DNA of 64,000 nt from Macrothele yani (GCA_039090855.1 CM076990.1:194871232-194935231), one strand, 5' to 3'. Shown: positions 16,676 through 28,860, counted from the stretch's first letter. The notes: generated by a model from the letters alone, not told the origin. Numbers and translations are program-made.

Positions 16676-17260
16676 CGCCTTTCAAAAACGGAAGTGAACG
16701 AAATAAGGATTTCTTCCGTAAGCGTAATTTCGTTTTCCTACAATGTTGCCTCTGTCCAATATTGTTGTTATACATAATTTTATTCCATAAATCTTTGTAT
16801 TTCACTTTGAAAATGGAGGGAAATTTCCGACAACGGCAATTCGACGGCGCAAAAATTCCCGTGTAATCTTCGGCTTCGAGGAAGTTCTGCTTTTTCGTTG
16901 TAATTTGGGTTATTCTTGAGATCGATGCATAACTGAACAGAAATTTTGGGGCAATTGGTAATGGTGAAGGATGCTTTCCGCCTGAAACTTTCGAAAACGG
17001 AAATTTCGTCTTTCAACACTTTCGGAAACAGTGAAGATTTCTCCCGTAATTGTAATTTTATTTTTCACGCGATGTTTCCTCTGCCTAGTATTGTTGTTAA
17101 ATTTCATTTTATTTCGTAAATATTTGTATTTCACCTTGAATATGGAAGGGAAATGTCCGAAAACGGAAGTCGGGCGTAGCAAGGGTTTCTTCCGTAACTG
17201 TAATTTTTTTCCCCAACGATATGTTCCCCCAAAAAAGGTTTGCATTTCAGCTTGATAAAG
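16676..17260. repeat. Internal diverged tandem repeat of hAT elements
   Basis: At least two diverged units share the order aaaacggaagt, ttcttccgtaa, ttgcctctg, tattgttgttaaat, tttgtatttcacctt and ggaggga. The same order, inverted, occurs within the hAT at 41864-43648, and parts occur at about 13060-13320 and 14100. Confidence 0.6.
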
Positions 17261-17639
17261 GAGGTAGAGCCTGAAAATGAAAGTGACGAAACGTAGCTGG
17301 AAAATTTGTAAGAATTGATGCATGATATTCAAAAGCATTCATATTCTCCAGTTACACTACCTTTTATCTAAAATAGTGAAAGCTATCATGCATTCATGGT
17401 CCTCAAACTGAAAGTTCTTTCAGCATGATGGATAAAATTGTCATGGCATCCAAGGGGTTTGTGAAGCCTACTGTCGTAGCTGATGGTGATGTTGAGCTTA
17501 ATTTTTCAAATAACAGTTTTTCAAAAAAGAAAAATCAGGAAGTACACAACTGGTAAGAGTAAAAACAAGAATGTTTTAAAGCAAAATCATTTTAAACAAA
17601 AATGATCTTTCTAAGTTCTATACATCTGTCGGAAAATTT

Positions 17640-18184
17640 CACTTTGAAGAATGTTCTTATATTCAAGAAAAGATACTGATCTATGATGAATTCTTAAAAC
17701 ATGCAGAAGTAGTAGATCCTTCACTTAGAGCCATAACATCATTTACTTCTGTATTACACATAGTCAAACGCCTTCCATTTATAATAATTGAAAATGAACT
17801 TGATATACTGGAAGCGGAATTCCTTGTTATCAAGCTGACAAATTAGAGACCATAGCAGTAACAGATAGAATAGATGTCACTTGGTCAGAAATCTCAAAAT
17901 TAAGAGGCTTTAATGGAACGGTTAAATATACTATTCTCTCGAAAGTAATGTTTGCAATACTAGTAGTTCCACACTCGAATGCTGTGAGTAAGAGAGATTT
18001 TAGTTCAGTGCAAAAATATCAAGCCCGTTTCCAATCTAATTTAGGTATAGAAACTGTAGAAGCACTTCTTATTGCAAAAATGAATATGTTCTCTGGGCAA
18101 GTGTGTTATGAAAAAATAATTTCTTCTGAGGAACTCAAATCTGCAAAACACTTTACAGCGAAATTACTAAAGAAAGCTGTTTAA
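17640..18184 (+). pseudogene. hAT transposase remnant
   Basis: The last part (17948-18184) is open and reads VVPHSNAVSKRDFSSVQK, then RFQSNLGIETVEALL, the hAT C-terminal block in which the normal ER-x-F-S is altered to KRDFS. Upstream frames (FLKHAEVVDPSLRAI near 17690) are of the same family but carry stops and shifts. The transposase cannot be functional. It belongs to the element at 15862-18429. Confidence 0.65.
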
Positions 18185-18429
18185 TCAATTGTTTGTTGTG
18201 AAAAAAAAGTGTATCAGTCATGGTGTATATTATTTTCCATGTGAAAATTTTGGAATATTTTGATACAGATTTTCATGTATATAAATGAATAAGTAAGTAA
18301 AAAAAATGCTAATTAAATTAAATGAGTTGTTTTCCTCGGCTAAAATCATTCTTTTTGGTATGACTGCTGCAAAATGGCCAAAACTACTGAAAATTTGTAC
18401 GAGTACTACTGAAAAAGGTTGGCATCTCT

Positions 18430-20449
18430 GCATTTACTGCAGAATTCGTATTGGTGTTTGAGGAAAACTAGAAAAAGAAAAAATATTAGCCCCACTTAGT
18501 GTTTCTCAACTTCAGAAGCGGGCCTATGTCCCTAATAATGTTAAATAAAGCAGAAGAAAACGGTAGGTTTGAAAAGAAAAAAAATGTGGACATTGAAAAT
18601 GGTCAGGTATTTTTTAAGGAATCAAAAACAAAAAATGTCCGATATCGTGACTTGTGTGTGTGTGTGGGGGGGGGGGGGCAGCGAGAAAAAAAAAGGGAAA
18701 TTCTGTGTGTAGGTATCCAAAAGATAGAATTTTCTTCCTGACTTTTATGGATAGTGTTTCAAAATCTAGTAAATTATACATAAGATAATGGACTTCTTCA
18801 TTAATCTTTCCCTTGTTTTGTCGAAGTGCATATAAAAATTCGTGTGTAACTATTGCAAAACAAGATATACAGTTTTAGCTCTGTGTGGACATTTTATATT
18901 GTATCACAAACTAACATCAGAAAAATCTTCCTGATTATTATGTAGTGTCCTGGATTTTTTTTTTTTTTTTGGCAAACTTCTGTTTTTTGGTAAATTTAGT
19001 TGGCAGCTATCGTAGTGACAAATTTAGGAAAAGTGGCAAAGTTAGAAAATTCGTAAGAATTGATGCATAGTGTTAAAAAGTATTGATATTCTCGAAGTTC
19101 CATTTACCTAAAATAGTGCAAGCTTTGATCAGTAGAAAGAAAAATTAAGCAATGGATGCCATGCAGCTACAGAGTCAACAAAAGACAAATATAGCTACAG
19201 AACTTGTGAAAAAGCCATGTTTGTTCACAAGAGGAAACTTGAGCTGATGTCTAGCAAGTTAAACAATAAAAAAACCAAAAACTATTTGAAGCAGCGTCTT
19301 TTAAAACTATTATATTTTGTTTTGAATTCAGTAAATTTATATTTTGAATACAGGGTGCTCCAGTTTAATATTTATATTAATAAAATACAGCAAACAATTC
19401 AGTCTTGCTCATGCTGCATTATATTGACTATTATGCCACGCGTTCAGATTTTTTTTCACCTGGTTAAAAAGTTCAGCTTTTTTTTTCTTCATCAGCCTCA
19501 TGTATGTATTATCTAAGAAAGACATCTCTTAGACCTCTCAGTGGTTGTGGCTCTGGGGACGCTCAGCCCCCTTCCTGGAAGACGGCTGTTGTTGTAAATG
19601 CTGAATTTTTATTTTCTGTGGTTTATAAAAATTACTCTTGTGCTTCATTATCAGCATAAATACCATATTTATTTGTGTAATGAACTTTTTTTTTAACAAA
19701 GTGAAATTGAAGTGACCATACAGTATAACAATAAATTGCAAAAAAAAAAACCCTTCTCAGTGTGAATCTGTAGAAACAGTTGCACCAATGATTCTCAACC
19801 ACACAGATACAGGGCTTGTTGGTGTTAAGAGTCAGGAAAGGGAGAAATGTCCCCCTTTTTTTTTGAAGAAATTTCTCTCCCACCTCCTCAATTGAGAAAA
19901 GAAGGGGGGGGGGAGAGAAAAAATGGAAGTGTGGACGTGTAGTTGCGCAGAAGGGATAACTCTATTTGTAACTTGATAAGGGACTACATAAGATGTGAAA
20001 CTGCTCTTTAGGAACTTCTATGTAGTTAATTGCCTGCAAAGAACTTAATGTTGAGGGAAGCATATGTGAGTGGAAGTTAAATATGCATCTGTCTAGGTGG
20101 TGGAAAATAGTGCTCAAAAGAAATCTTTATGAGATAGAGAGCTTTTCACTTTTTCCTATCCATTGTTTTGGGGTCAGTAGCAGTGGTTTTATGATGCCTG
20201 TGTGTGGCAGGGGGGTTTGGCTGTTTACTACAGCAAGAAGAGGCTGTCTCCGAGCACCAGTGAGTGAGAATGCGTGATGAAAGACGGAGAAAAATTGAAA
20301 CTGAAGAAAGGGAGTAGAAAGAATCAAAATACGACATCAGTAACTCCTCAATGCTGTTATGCAGATCCACAGAAAGGACCAGAATAATAAAATAAAATAA
20401 TTAAATGCACTGCTCAGAAGAATCGGGAGAGAAAGAGATATTGTAAAGA
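18430..20449. other. AT-rich intergenic DNA with homopolymers
   Basis: No coding frame with family features was seen. A (GT)n then G-run is at about 18652-18678, and long T- or A-runs are at 18956-18970, 19741-19750 and 19857. Short frames here look like chance. Confidence 0.45.
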
Positions 20450-20910
20450 AAATCATGCTCGACTCACGTTGGTGAGCATAAAATACACTATGGCTGGAAA
20501 TAAAGTATACCAAAAGGTGGCAGCCATGATATTCCGCAGCCCAGTTTTCACAGGCAGTATGGTGCTTTGTGGTTAAAGGAATATACACCATTGGTCTATG
20601 TGCATAAAGGACACCTTGGTAAATATGATTACGGATAGTTTGAGATGACACTTTTTGTGCTGTTGATACGAGACGCTCTTGCTGGAACTGAGCAGCATTT
20701 TGCTACTTGTACCGATGGGCTGTTAACAATAGATAATGGTTGTACCTTGCTGTAGGTGTTTGTGGACAAGCTTGACCTTGCCTTTATCGAACACTTGCCG
20801 TATTCTGGAATCGTGTCCATAGTCAGGAAATGACTTTGTGACATTCCAATGGCTTCTGCTACCATTCTCTGTGTCTGACCTACTTCCAGCCTGCCAACAG
20901 CTCTTCACGC
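20450..20910 (-). pseudogene. Tc1/mariner transposase remnant
   Basis: Minus-strand frames 20865-20629 and 20651-20337 follow on. The first gives the N-terminal helix-turn-helix region. The second reads VSSQTIRNHIYQG, then PLTTKHHTACENWAAEY, the bipartite Tc1 DNA-binding domain and the start of the catalytic domain. The DDE residues are missing, and two frames are needed, so it is a dead fragment. Confidence 0.7.
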
Positions 20911-21289
20911 CATTGATTCCGGTAAATCATTCTGCTGTGACATAATTGAAACCGAACTTCAAGAAACCAAATGTCACGATAAACGTGGCAGAATAAAAGA
21001 CCACCCGAAAAACCTTCGTTTTCATGCATTCTGATGTCACAGGCACTAATTTGCTTAAGGATATGCATGATTCAGCTGTTTACGTCACACTCATGTTTTG
21101 CACTTTTCGGCAAGATGTCTCACTGCATAATATCGCCAAAATCACACGTTTCCGAAATTATTTTGAGCAGTATAGTTCATCCATCAATAAAGAACCTACG
21201 ACTCAACTACAATAAAATAAATTCAGAGAATGTGATTTTTTTACGCTTTCCAACCGTAGGTTGAAGAAGCGTATATGCTCCAGCTTTGT
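20911..21289. other. Intergenic DNA, nothing recognised
   Basis: No family features were seen in any frame. It leads into the tandem repeat at its right. Confidence 0.4.
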
Positions 21290-21808
21290 CCGTCCATCCG
21301 TTCGCACGATAACTCACGTGAAAATAGTTCGATTTCGACGAAATTTTAGTATGTCGTAGGGGACCACCTGGGGACGAACCCTATTGAAAATGGGCGAAGC
21401 AGGGTCAAAGGTCAGGACATAGGAGCGGGATCCATTCCATTGCTCTTATGCTTCATAACTTGCGTAAAAATTGTTCGATTTCGATGAAATTTTAGTATGT
21501 GGTAGGGAACCACTGGGGACGATCCCTATTGACAATGGGTGAAATAGGGTCAAAGGTCAGGACATAGGAGCTGAATCCATTCCATTGCCTTTATGCGCCA
21601 TAACTTAAGTGAAAATGGTTCGATTTCGATGAAATTCTAGTATGTGGTAGGGAACCACCTGGTCACGAGCCCTATTAAAAATGGGCGGAATGGGGTCAAA
21701 GGTCAGGACATAAAAGCAGGATCCATTCCATTGCCTTTATGCGTCATAACATGCGTAAATATGGTTCGATTTCGATGAAATTTTAGTATGTGGTAGGGAA
21801 CCACCTGG

Positions 21809-21865
21809 GTCCGCGTAGCTCAGTTGGGAGAGCGACTTACTCCGGATTCGATTGCCATCGCGGAC
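21809..21865 (+). tRNA. Shortened tRNA-like sequence at the 5' end of a SINE
   Basis: gtccgcg and cgcggac pair as a 7-bp acceptor stem, and tagctcagttgggagagc is a good D arm with box A. The anticodon and T arms are reduced to about 24 nt with ggattcgattgcc as a weak box B. It cannot be a working tRNA. Confidence 0.4.
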
Positions 21866-22103
21866 AAACTTGTGTTTTGCCGCCCCGGTGGCGCAGTGGT
21901 CTAAGGCGTTGGCCTCTGATCATTCGTCCGTAAGGGGTCCGGGTTCGAATCCCGGTCGGGCATGGATGTTGTGTTTGTCTTACGGCACTGGCTCTCCCTT
22001 CCCTGGAACCAGTGACCCTAAATTAGGGACGGGCGACTGCTTATAGCCCATTGAGTTGCTCACGGTGGTCGTTAAAACCTCCAATCAAAAAAAAAAAAAG
22101 AAC
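21810..22103 (+). mobile_element. tRNA-SINE with an extra tRNA-like 5' part
   Basis: Bounded by the duplication aaccacctggg (21799-21809 and 22104-22114). From 21879 it is the common SINE of this window: head with ggtggcgcagtggtctaag and gggttcgaatccc, body ggcactggctctc, cctaaattagggacgggcg, and an A-rich tail. The 5' 57 nt before that form a second tRNA-like piece, absent from the other copies. Confidence 0.85.
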
Positions 22104-22640
22104 AACCACCTGGGCACAAACGCTATTGAAAATAGGCGAAATGGGGTCAAAATTCAGGCAGGGCATAAGAGCGGGATACATTCCATTGCCCTTATGCGTC
22201 ATAACTTGCGTAAAAATGGTTCGATTTTGATGAAATTTTAGTATGTGGTAGGGAGCCACTGGGGACGAACCCTATTGAAAATGTGCGAAATGGGGTCAAA
22301 GGTCAGGACACTGGAGTGGGATCCATTCCATTGCCCTTGTGCATCATAACTTACCTAAAATGCTTGGATTGCGACAAAACAGGTGTTGTTCCGAGGTATA
22401 GTGAACCGGTTCTGTTGAATATCAACGAAATGGGGTCAAAGGTCATTGCACAAAAGCCAGATTTATTCCACAGCCATTTTTCTCATAACTTGCGTAAAAC
22501 TGCTTCTATTGCGACAAAACTTTATCATGTTGTTCCGGAGGTACAGTGAACCGGTTCTGTTGAATATCATCGAAATGGGGTCAAAGGTCAGGACACAGGA
22601 GCGAGATTTATTCCACAGCCCTTATCCACATAACTTGAGT

Positions 22641-23115
22641 AATAATTTCTGGTATGTTGGAAAGCGTATCATAATCAATGCATTGCATAATTTTACTAAC
22701 TTGTTAAATATATTTCAAGACGGTTCAGTTTTTTTCAGCCCCTCGTTTTTTTTATATTTTGTATTTTATTTTATTGTCTTTCCTTTTTGAAAGGGAAAAA
22801 ATTATTGGCTAGTGAAGTAAATTAACAAAGGGAGTGAAAAAATAAAGAGAAACTTCCATCAGTATTTGTGGAAAACGTTAGTTTGTAGTGTAACACTGAG
22901 TGCCACCATAATGACCCTTCAGCCCTTCCTGGGTCTGGGTCTGGGTCTTAGCAACAGCCCTGAGATCCCCCCAACACACACAAATGAAAAAAAGATATCC
23001 TTGTTGAAAAGCAGTATAGGTACAGGACAAATAAATTACAGACTGTTACTTACGTCATTAACATACGGGAGAGGGGCATGAGAATTTCTTTCCCAAGTGT
23101 TGAAACGACCTCATC
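22641..23115. other. Intergenic DNA, nothing recognised
   Basis: A few short repeats only (gggtctgggtctgggtct at about 22928). No gene supported. Confidence 0.4.
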
Positions 23116-23269
23116 AGTGGCGGCTCGTGATTGGAAAAATAGGTGAAGAGGTACAAGAGCAATATGAAAAGATATATACTGTTTACAATGAAAATCCCTT
23201 AATGAGGACTTACTGATTTTTTGTATATTAAATCAATTTTTCTTCCTTTTGAAGCTGCAAATTTGTCGA

Positions 23270-23527
23270 TTATGTCGTCATAAGATGGTTAGATGGTTGT
23301 TTCTTCCTGAGCATCAATAAAATGTCTTCCTCAATAAAAATATTTGCCAGAGAAGCAATTCTATCTCGGGAACTAGTGTTTCTCGAGAAAGTTTGTATTC
23401 TTTTAAGAAAACTTCTTTCCACTGGCACACTTGTAGATGGAATTGTTAAAATGAGAAAAACCAATTTATAATCTTCTGTAAAAATGTCTTTGTTTCCGTG
23501 AAACACTGGAAAGAGTTCTTGAGTCAA
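23270..23527 (-). pseudogene. hAT transposase C-terminal dimerisation piece (outer element)
   Basis: Reads FLILTIPSTSVPVERSFLKR, then RIQTFSRNTSSRDRIASL, the usual hAT C-terminal block, 85 residues, with the conserved Glu-Arg-x-Phe form present as ERSF. It is cut from the rest of its gene by the inner hAT inserted at 23814. Confidence 0.7.
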
Positions 23528-23813
23528 TATATTCCTTAATTTTTCATCAACATATACAAGACTCAGTTCATTTTTAACACGCTGGTGTTTAGTAAATATG
23601 TTTCAGTAAAAATGTTGATTTTCAAGAGCGCGAGAGGGAAAGCATGCATTAAATTATTCGAATTTGGTTGTGTCAGCAAGTCAGACAAATTGAAGTTTCT
23701 TACAGTCTTGAAATCTTATATCCATTTCCATAAGAATGTGGCCCAAAATTTCAAAATACAATTGTTTATAATTTTGAAAAATTGTTTCCTGTGTAAGAGC
23801 AGCATATTTCCGT

Positions 23814-26800
23814 CAGTGGCGGCTCGTGACTACATCTACAGGGGGTTCACAATTAATAATTTGCAGTTTTTAAGATACACTGTGTCACACACTTGTGTGT
23901 TGTTGCAATATTCATATAATTTAGGCGCTGCTATACCTTGATGTAATGTATTAATTTGATACGAAATGTTATTATAGATATTACTGTACTTCCTGAGCAT
24001 CAATAAAAACTTAATAATAAATGATTACTTTATTGATCATACTTTTTATAATATGCTAATTGTTCTTTTTACTGAAACAATTATTTTCATTTAATTTTAA
24101 AGTAGTAAAATAAACGCAAAACAGAAAGCATGTTTTAAGTGTTAAATATTTAGATAGTTAGACATAAGGCCTCATGCTCTCAATTATTAGATTAGATTAT
24201 TAAACACACAGAAAAAGGAAAATAATCAAAGCTGCTGCATGTGATGGTAAGGTCTAGTATTTACTTACACAAATTTACTTGGATGGTAGCTTACACAAAT
24301 ATTTTCTTTAAGTACAGTTTTTGTAAACAAAGTCCATCCTTCTGTCTTTTCTTGACACAAAAAACATCAGTAACTCTTTCATTGAAATTATGGATGTTAA
24401 AAATCCTTTCCTTCTCGGTTGCAAGCATGGCTAAAGCTGTAAGCCTCTCTTGACACATCGCAGACCGCAAAAATGTCTTTATCCGCTTTAGAGTTGAAAA
24501 ACACCTTTCAGCTTTAGTAGTCGTTATTGGTATTGTTGCAATAATTAATAACAGTTTATAACTTTTAGAAAACGATGACAATAAGTTGTTTTCAATAAAA
24601 AACTGTAAATGACTAACAGCAACACGCATGTTTCTGAAATCAGTTCTTTTGTAAATGATTTCAAGCTCTGTCTTGAGGCGATTTTTTTCAAAAAATGAAT
24701 ACACTATTACTGTATCTTCAAGCAATTTCTCGGGGAATTTCTGTTCAAATTCTTCAAACTTTTGTGATTCAAAAAGAGATACAGCTGAGCAAGACGTTGT
24801 GAATGAAAATCTTGTTTTTATTTGCGTTGTAATAATGTCACAGGTTTCCATGGCAGCCATTCTTCTACTTAAGTAAAAATCTGCACGCCTCGATCGGTTG
24901 GGTGCATTTTCTGGGTATTGATTAACCAGCTCTGTCACTTTGTCCATGTTGCCTCTTTCCTTAACAATGGCTTTGACGAAGTGCTCAACATTGGCTTTAG
25001 TTCTCACAGCATCAGTGTTAGTTAACTGTAATTGGTTTTACAAAATATCCACATGTGGCATTAATCTGTGAAAAACAGAAAGCCAAAATATGAACTTATT
25101 ATCTCTAAGGAGATGAGCTAGAGCACCAGCTTTAATTATGGTGGTTGGTTGCTTAGAGGTTGATTGGATTTCCTCCATACATTCAATTAATTTCTCTCTG
25201 TACTCAAAAACAGTATTAACAGTTCTGCTCTTAAAATTCCACCTAGTAGCTGACGCCCGAGGTATTCGTTTGCCAACTATCTTGTCCAAAACAGACACTC
25301 TCTGAGGGAAATTCGAAAAATACTTTGTTATATCACTTAAGTCCGAAAAAAAATTCTGACATCTTGGTTTTGGCTTGTTGCTTGAGCTACAATCAAATTC
25401 AACTGATGAGCGTAACAGTGAACGAAAAAAGCATGTTTATAGGTTTGTTGCACTAGGGTCTGCACGCCAGCATGGTGCCCACTCATTACATTCGCACCGT
25501 CATAGCTTTGAGATACGAGTTTTTCTGGATTTCGCACAACATAATCTAAAATGGTACAAATACATTTGGCTATAGATTCTGCCTCGTGCCCTTCAGGGTT
25601 ATTGAATTTCCAAAATTTTTTAACTGGTTGGCCATTAGCTAAAACATAGCGGAAAACTATAACTAACTGAAATACAGACGAGGCGTCTGATGTTTCGTCC
25701 GCAATCAAAGAAACATACTGTGCAGTTTTTATTTCTTCTATTATATTTTCTTGACATACAAAAAGCATATAATCTAACAATTCATTTTGAATTTCTTTCG
25801 AGATACCTTTAAAGACAGTAGCGGTACTCAAGTGTTCTTTCAAAGATGAGTCAAGTTCTGCAGAAAAGTTTACAAGCTCTTTAAATATGCCAGGATTTAA
25901 GGAATCGTCATCCTCACGATGACCTCGAAGGGCCAACTCAAATGCACCGCCAAATTTAATACAGTCTATAAGCTTAGAAAGGACATACTTATTTTTAGTC
26001 ACTTGTTCATTGTGCTTTTTTAATATTTTGTCGATAAGCAGTGTCAAGCTGCTGACGAACGTCAACCTTTCCCAGCAAATTGAAATCCAATGTAGCACTT
26101 AAGTGTTCATGAGAACTTGTGTGTTTTTTAATTTTTTGTGTCAAATGAGCTAAGTCACAAACGCCGTTTTTCACCCAAGTAGGATCGTCCTTTTCACGGG
26201 AAAATAACCAACAAGGAAAACAAAGTATTTAGTTTGTTTGTTCACAACCACAAAGCCAAGGAATTTTTTCGTATAGCTCTTCTTTAAATTATCTTTTAAA
26301 AGTTCTAGATTTTAATGTCGATGTTTGATTTATATTAAGTCAGGGCGTTGGCCTTCCACTCTCTTTTATTGCTATTTTAACTTCTATGGGTAAATTGCCG
26401 AACGCTACTTCCTTTAAATTCCTAACTGAGTACTTACAGGTACTTTCCATTACTGTACAGTAAATAAAAACAACAGTTCACACACACTACAATAGATAAA
26501 CTGTAATAAGTGTAATTTCAACTAAAACTTTATCACCAAAAAATAATCGAAACTGGAAAATCCTAAACACAAATGTAACACGCGCGCAAAGGTTAGGAGC
26601 ACCCCCATCAACTACAGCCGTGCAACAACTGAGCTGAGCTGTGTCACAGGCAGCTCATCGGTATTCTCCGTTAAACCGCTTGTAGACATGTTCCCCCCTA
26701 CCGCGAGCAAATGGACTCGCCCGTCTGTCGCATATCTCGTGTGTCCAGTATCGAGAGCGGCACACTTTACCAGTATCGAGAGCGGCACACTTTAATGACG

Positions 26801-27002
26801 CGCCGGCTCCTAGCCACCGGCGCGTCATTACACTTAACCTCACTTTGCGCGCTCTACGCTGTTTTTCATTGTCCGCTCTTTAAAACTTACTGAAGATAAG
26901 CCATTTAGTACAGCGTCAATAAAGATGTATTATTTATATCTTATAATTATTTTTCTATTTTTTATAGGGGGTTCACGTGCTCTTATGGACGAGCCGCTAC
27001 TG
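23814..27002 (-). mobile_element. Inner hAT element (ZMYM1-like family), 3.2 kb
   Basis: Terminal inverted repeats cagtggcggctcgt (left) and acgagccgctactg (right) differ at one base. Target duplication atttccgt (23806-23813) and attcccgt (27003-27010) agree at seven of eight bases. It lies inside the outer hAT and splits its transposase. The near-identity of ends and duplication suggests moderate age. Confidence 0.85.
24291..26290 (-). pseudogene. hAT transposase, ZMYM1-like, with several frame breaks
   Basis: Pieces in order on the minus strand: a TTF/zinc-finger-like N-terminus (about 26290-26100, WLFSREKDDPTWVKNGVCD-like), then 26098-25337 (DETSDASSVFQ and SQSYDGANVMSG with catalytic acids, VHCYAHQLNL), 25298-25038 and 25007-24291 (TTKAERCFSTLKRIKTFLR, the C-terminal block with Glu). 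Frames change at about 26100, 25320 and 25020. The family is usual for arthropod and other animal genomes (zinc finger MYM-type protein 1-like). The residues needed for cutting are still seen but no single open frame joins them. Confidence 0.82.
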
Positions 27003-27294
27003 ATTCCCGTGCTTATTTCTGTGATTTTGCTAGCTTTTGCAAACTGTGTTTCAAATACCTCATCGTTCCTTTTATGGCTTAAAATTTCACGAGGTTTTCT
27101 TTTTTTTTTAATTTGAGTTACACAGTAGTTTATGTTTAGTTATTTTATCTTCAAAAGTTCGAATAATAGATCGGTGGAGCCAAAAATGTAAATTCGAAAG
27201 TGTTCATATCATTGTTCGCTATTAGTCAGAAATCCGAACACTTCCTTCAATTTATCCCAATCTTCAACAACTACACTTACTAATTTCTAAGTGC

Positions 27295-27518
27295 CGCCCC
27301 GGTGGCGCAGTGGTCTAAGGCGCCGGCCTCTGATCATTCGTCCGTAAGGGGTCCGGGTTCGAATCCCGGTCTGGCATGGATGTTGTGTTTGTCTTACAGC
27401 ACTGGCTCTCTCCCTTCCCTGGAATCAGTGACACTAAATTAGGGACGGGCGACTGCTTATAGCCCATTGAGTTGCTCACGGTAGTCGTTAAACCTCCAAC
27501 CAAAAAAAAAAAAAAAAC
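27295..27518 (+). mobile_element. tRNA-SINE, full length
   Basis: Flanked by ttctaagtgc on both sides (27285-27294 and 27519-27528). Head, body and A-tail as in the other copies. It sits inside the outer hAT transposase remnant. Confidence 0.9.
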
Positions 27519-27539
27519 TTCTAAGTGCAGGACTATCGG

Positions 27540-28230
27540 TTATGGTTGGTCTGCATCCTGCGGTTGTTGATATAAGTGTATAAGACCGCTTCGCAGAATG
27601 CTGAACAAACGAAGCAATTCCACTGAGGCTTGCAAAAAGTATTCGACACTTAGAAATTTTAGAAAAACTCTGGTGTAATACAAGATTCAAACGATGAACT
27701 TAAGCAATGAACAAAAGGCCGCCCGGTGGCGCAGTGGTCTAAGCGATGGCCTCTGATCATTCGTCCGAACGGGGTCCGGGATCGAATCTCGGTGAGGCAT
27801 GGGTGTTGTGTTTGTCTTACGGCACTGGCTCTCTCCCTTCCCTGGAACCAGTGACCCTAAATTAGGGACGGGCGACTGCTTATAGTCCATTGAGTTGCTC
27901 ACGGCGGTCGTTAAACCTTCAATAAAAAAAAATGAACAAAAGCAGCTTGAGTAGCTTTATCCTTGACTTTTTTTTCTGTAGCCCATTTAAGTGTCCAGAC
28001 ATATACTTGCCCCATCGTAACATTGTCCTATTTATTTGTGTTGGTAATCAGACTTCCAAAATTTTGTCTAGCATTTTGTATAAAGCTCCTGACGCTCTAT
28101 CTTCACTCACATCATGGAAACCCAAAAATCCCTCAACCAAATACACCTTCCGAATCAACAATAAAAAATTATTTCATTTCTGATGTGATCTTTTATATAT
28201 TTAGAAATACATTCAATTAATTCATTTTGA
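27540..28230 (-). pseudogene. Outer hAT transposase, middle part, interrupted by a SINE
   Basis: On the minus strand, sequence right of the SINE encodes a Lys-rich stretch running into AAFVH-like residues, which corresponds to the hAT region before the conserved Cys/His (HCYAHxLNL-type) block; left of the SINE the frame goes on with leucine-rich sequence. Stops and shifts are frequent. The SINE at 27718-27931 splits it exactly at its duplication. Confidence 0.5.
27718..27931 (+). mobile_element. tRNA-SINE, full length
   Basis: Duplication atgaacaaaag at 27707-27717 and 27932-27942. The box B region is slightly changed (gggatcgaatctc). Confidence 0.9.
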
Positions 28231-28266
28231 ATAGTTTTTTTATCCTTTCGTGTTGATTTTCAATTT

Positions 28267-28708
28267 TTTTTTCATTGGAGGTTTAACGACCACCGTAAGC
28301 AACTCAATGTGCTATAAGCAGTCGCCCGTCCCTAATTTAAGGTCACTGATTCCAGGGAGTCGCCCCGGTGGCGCAGTGGTCTAAGCGATGGCCTCTGATC
28401 ATTCGTCCGAAAGGGGTCCGGGTTCGAATCCCGGTGAGGCATGGATGCTGTGTTTGTCTTACGGCACTGGCTCTCTCCCTTCCCTGGAACCAATGACCCT
28501 AAATTAGGGACGGGCGACTGCTTATAGCCCATTGAGTTGCTCACGGTGGTCGTTAAACCTCCAATAAAAAAAAAAAAATTCCAGGGAAGGGAGAGAGCCA
28601 GTGCCGTAAGACAAACACAACATCCATTCCTCACCGGGATTCGAACCCGGACCCCGTTCGGACGAATGATCAGAGGCCATCGCTTAGACCACTGCGCCAC
28701 CGGGCTGC
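28267..28708 (-). mobile_element. tRNA-SINE (outer, minus strand), split by another SINE
   Basis: Two halves (28267-28358 and 28588-28708) make one minus-strand SINE, bounded by tgattttcaattt (28254-28266 and 28709-28721). It received the plus-strand SINE listed next. Confidence 0.9.
28359..28578 (+). mobile_element. tRNA-SINE inserted into another SINE
   Basis: Bounded by ttccaggga (28350-28358 and 28579-28587), a sequence belonging to the body of the outer SINE. Full head, body and A-tail. It is clearly younger than its host copy. Confidence 0.9.
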
Positions 28709-28739
28709 TGATTTTCAATTTCTAAAGAAATTCTTATAT

Positions 28740-28860
28740 TAACAATGAAAGTAATTCAATGAAATTTCCACGATTTGTCGAGTCCATGTTTTCGTCATGG
28801 CCACGGAATGCTAGTTCTTGTTTGCTCAAATACAGTTTGGACTAATACTGCATCAATCAC
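28740..28860 (-). pseudogene. Outer hAT transposase, N-terminal fragment
   Basis: Minus-strand residues near LFLQTVIDAVLVQTVFEQ and then IPWP with a stop, RKHGLDKSWKF, correspond to the hAT segment that usually reads as ALAFRGHDE and similar. Frame breaks show decay. This assignment is by pattern and orientation with the other pieces. Confidence 0.4.

Larger units (their letters stand above)
15862..18429 (+). mobile_element. hAT element with internal minisatellites
   Basis: Ends are inverted repeats (agagatgccaac at the left, gttggcatctct at the right). Flanking 8-mers acatttac (15854-15861) and gcatttac (18430-18437) match at seven of eight bases, as expected of a hAT target duplication. 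The interior has a CpG-rich minisatellite, a longer internal repeat and transposase remnants on the plus strand. Defective copy. Confidence 0.72.
21290..22640 (+). repeat. Tandem repeat, unit about 145 bp, with direct-repeat-1 motif in most units
   Basis: Markers such as cataacttgcgtaaaa recur at about 21308, 21455, 21599, 21746, 22199, 22346, 22486 and 22630, a spacing of 140-147 bp apart from one SINE insertion. Most units contain ggggtcaaaggtca followed by ggaca. Later units (after 22340) diverge and share ccggttctgttgaatatca. It is a short satellite-like array with a gradient of divergence. Confidence 0.85.

Noticed and set aside
16130..16805. Cys/Phe-rich frames on both strands around 16.3-16.8 kb
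   Set aside because: They are translations of the 26-bp minisatellite, which is open in several frames.
18652..18678. Possible G-quadruplex or regulatory G-run
   Set aside because: A plain (GT)n followed by a G homopolymer, like others in the window; no context supports a function.
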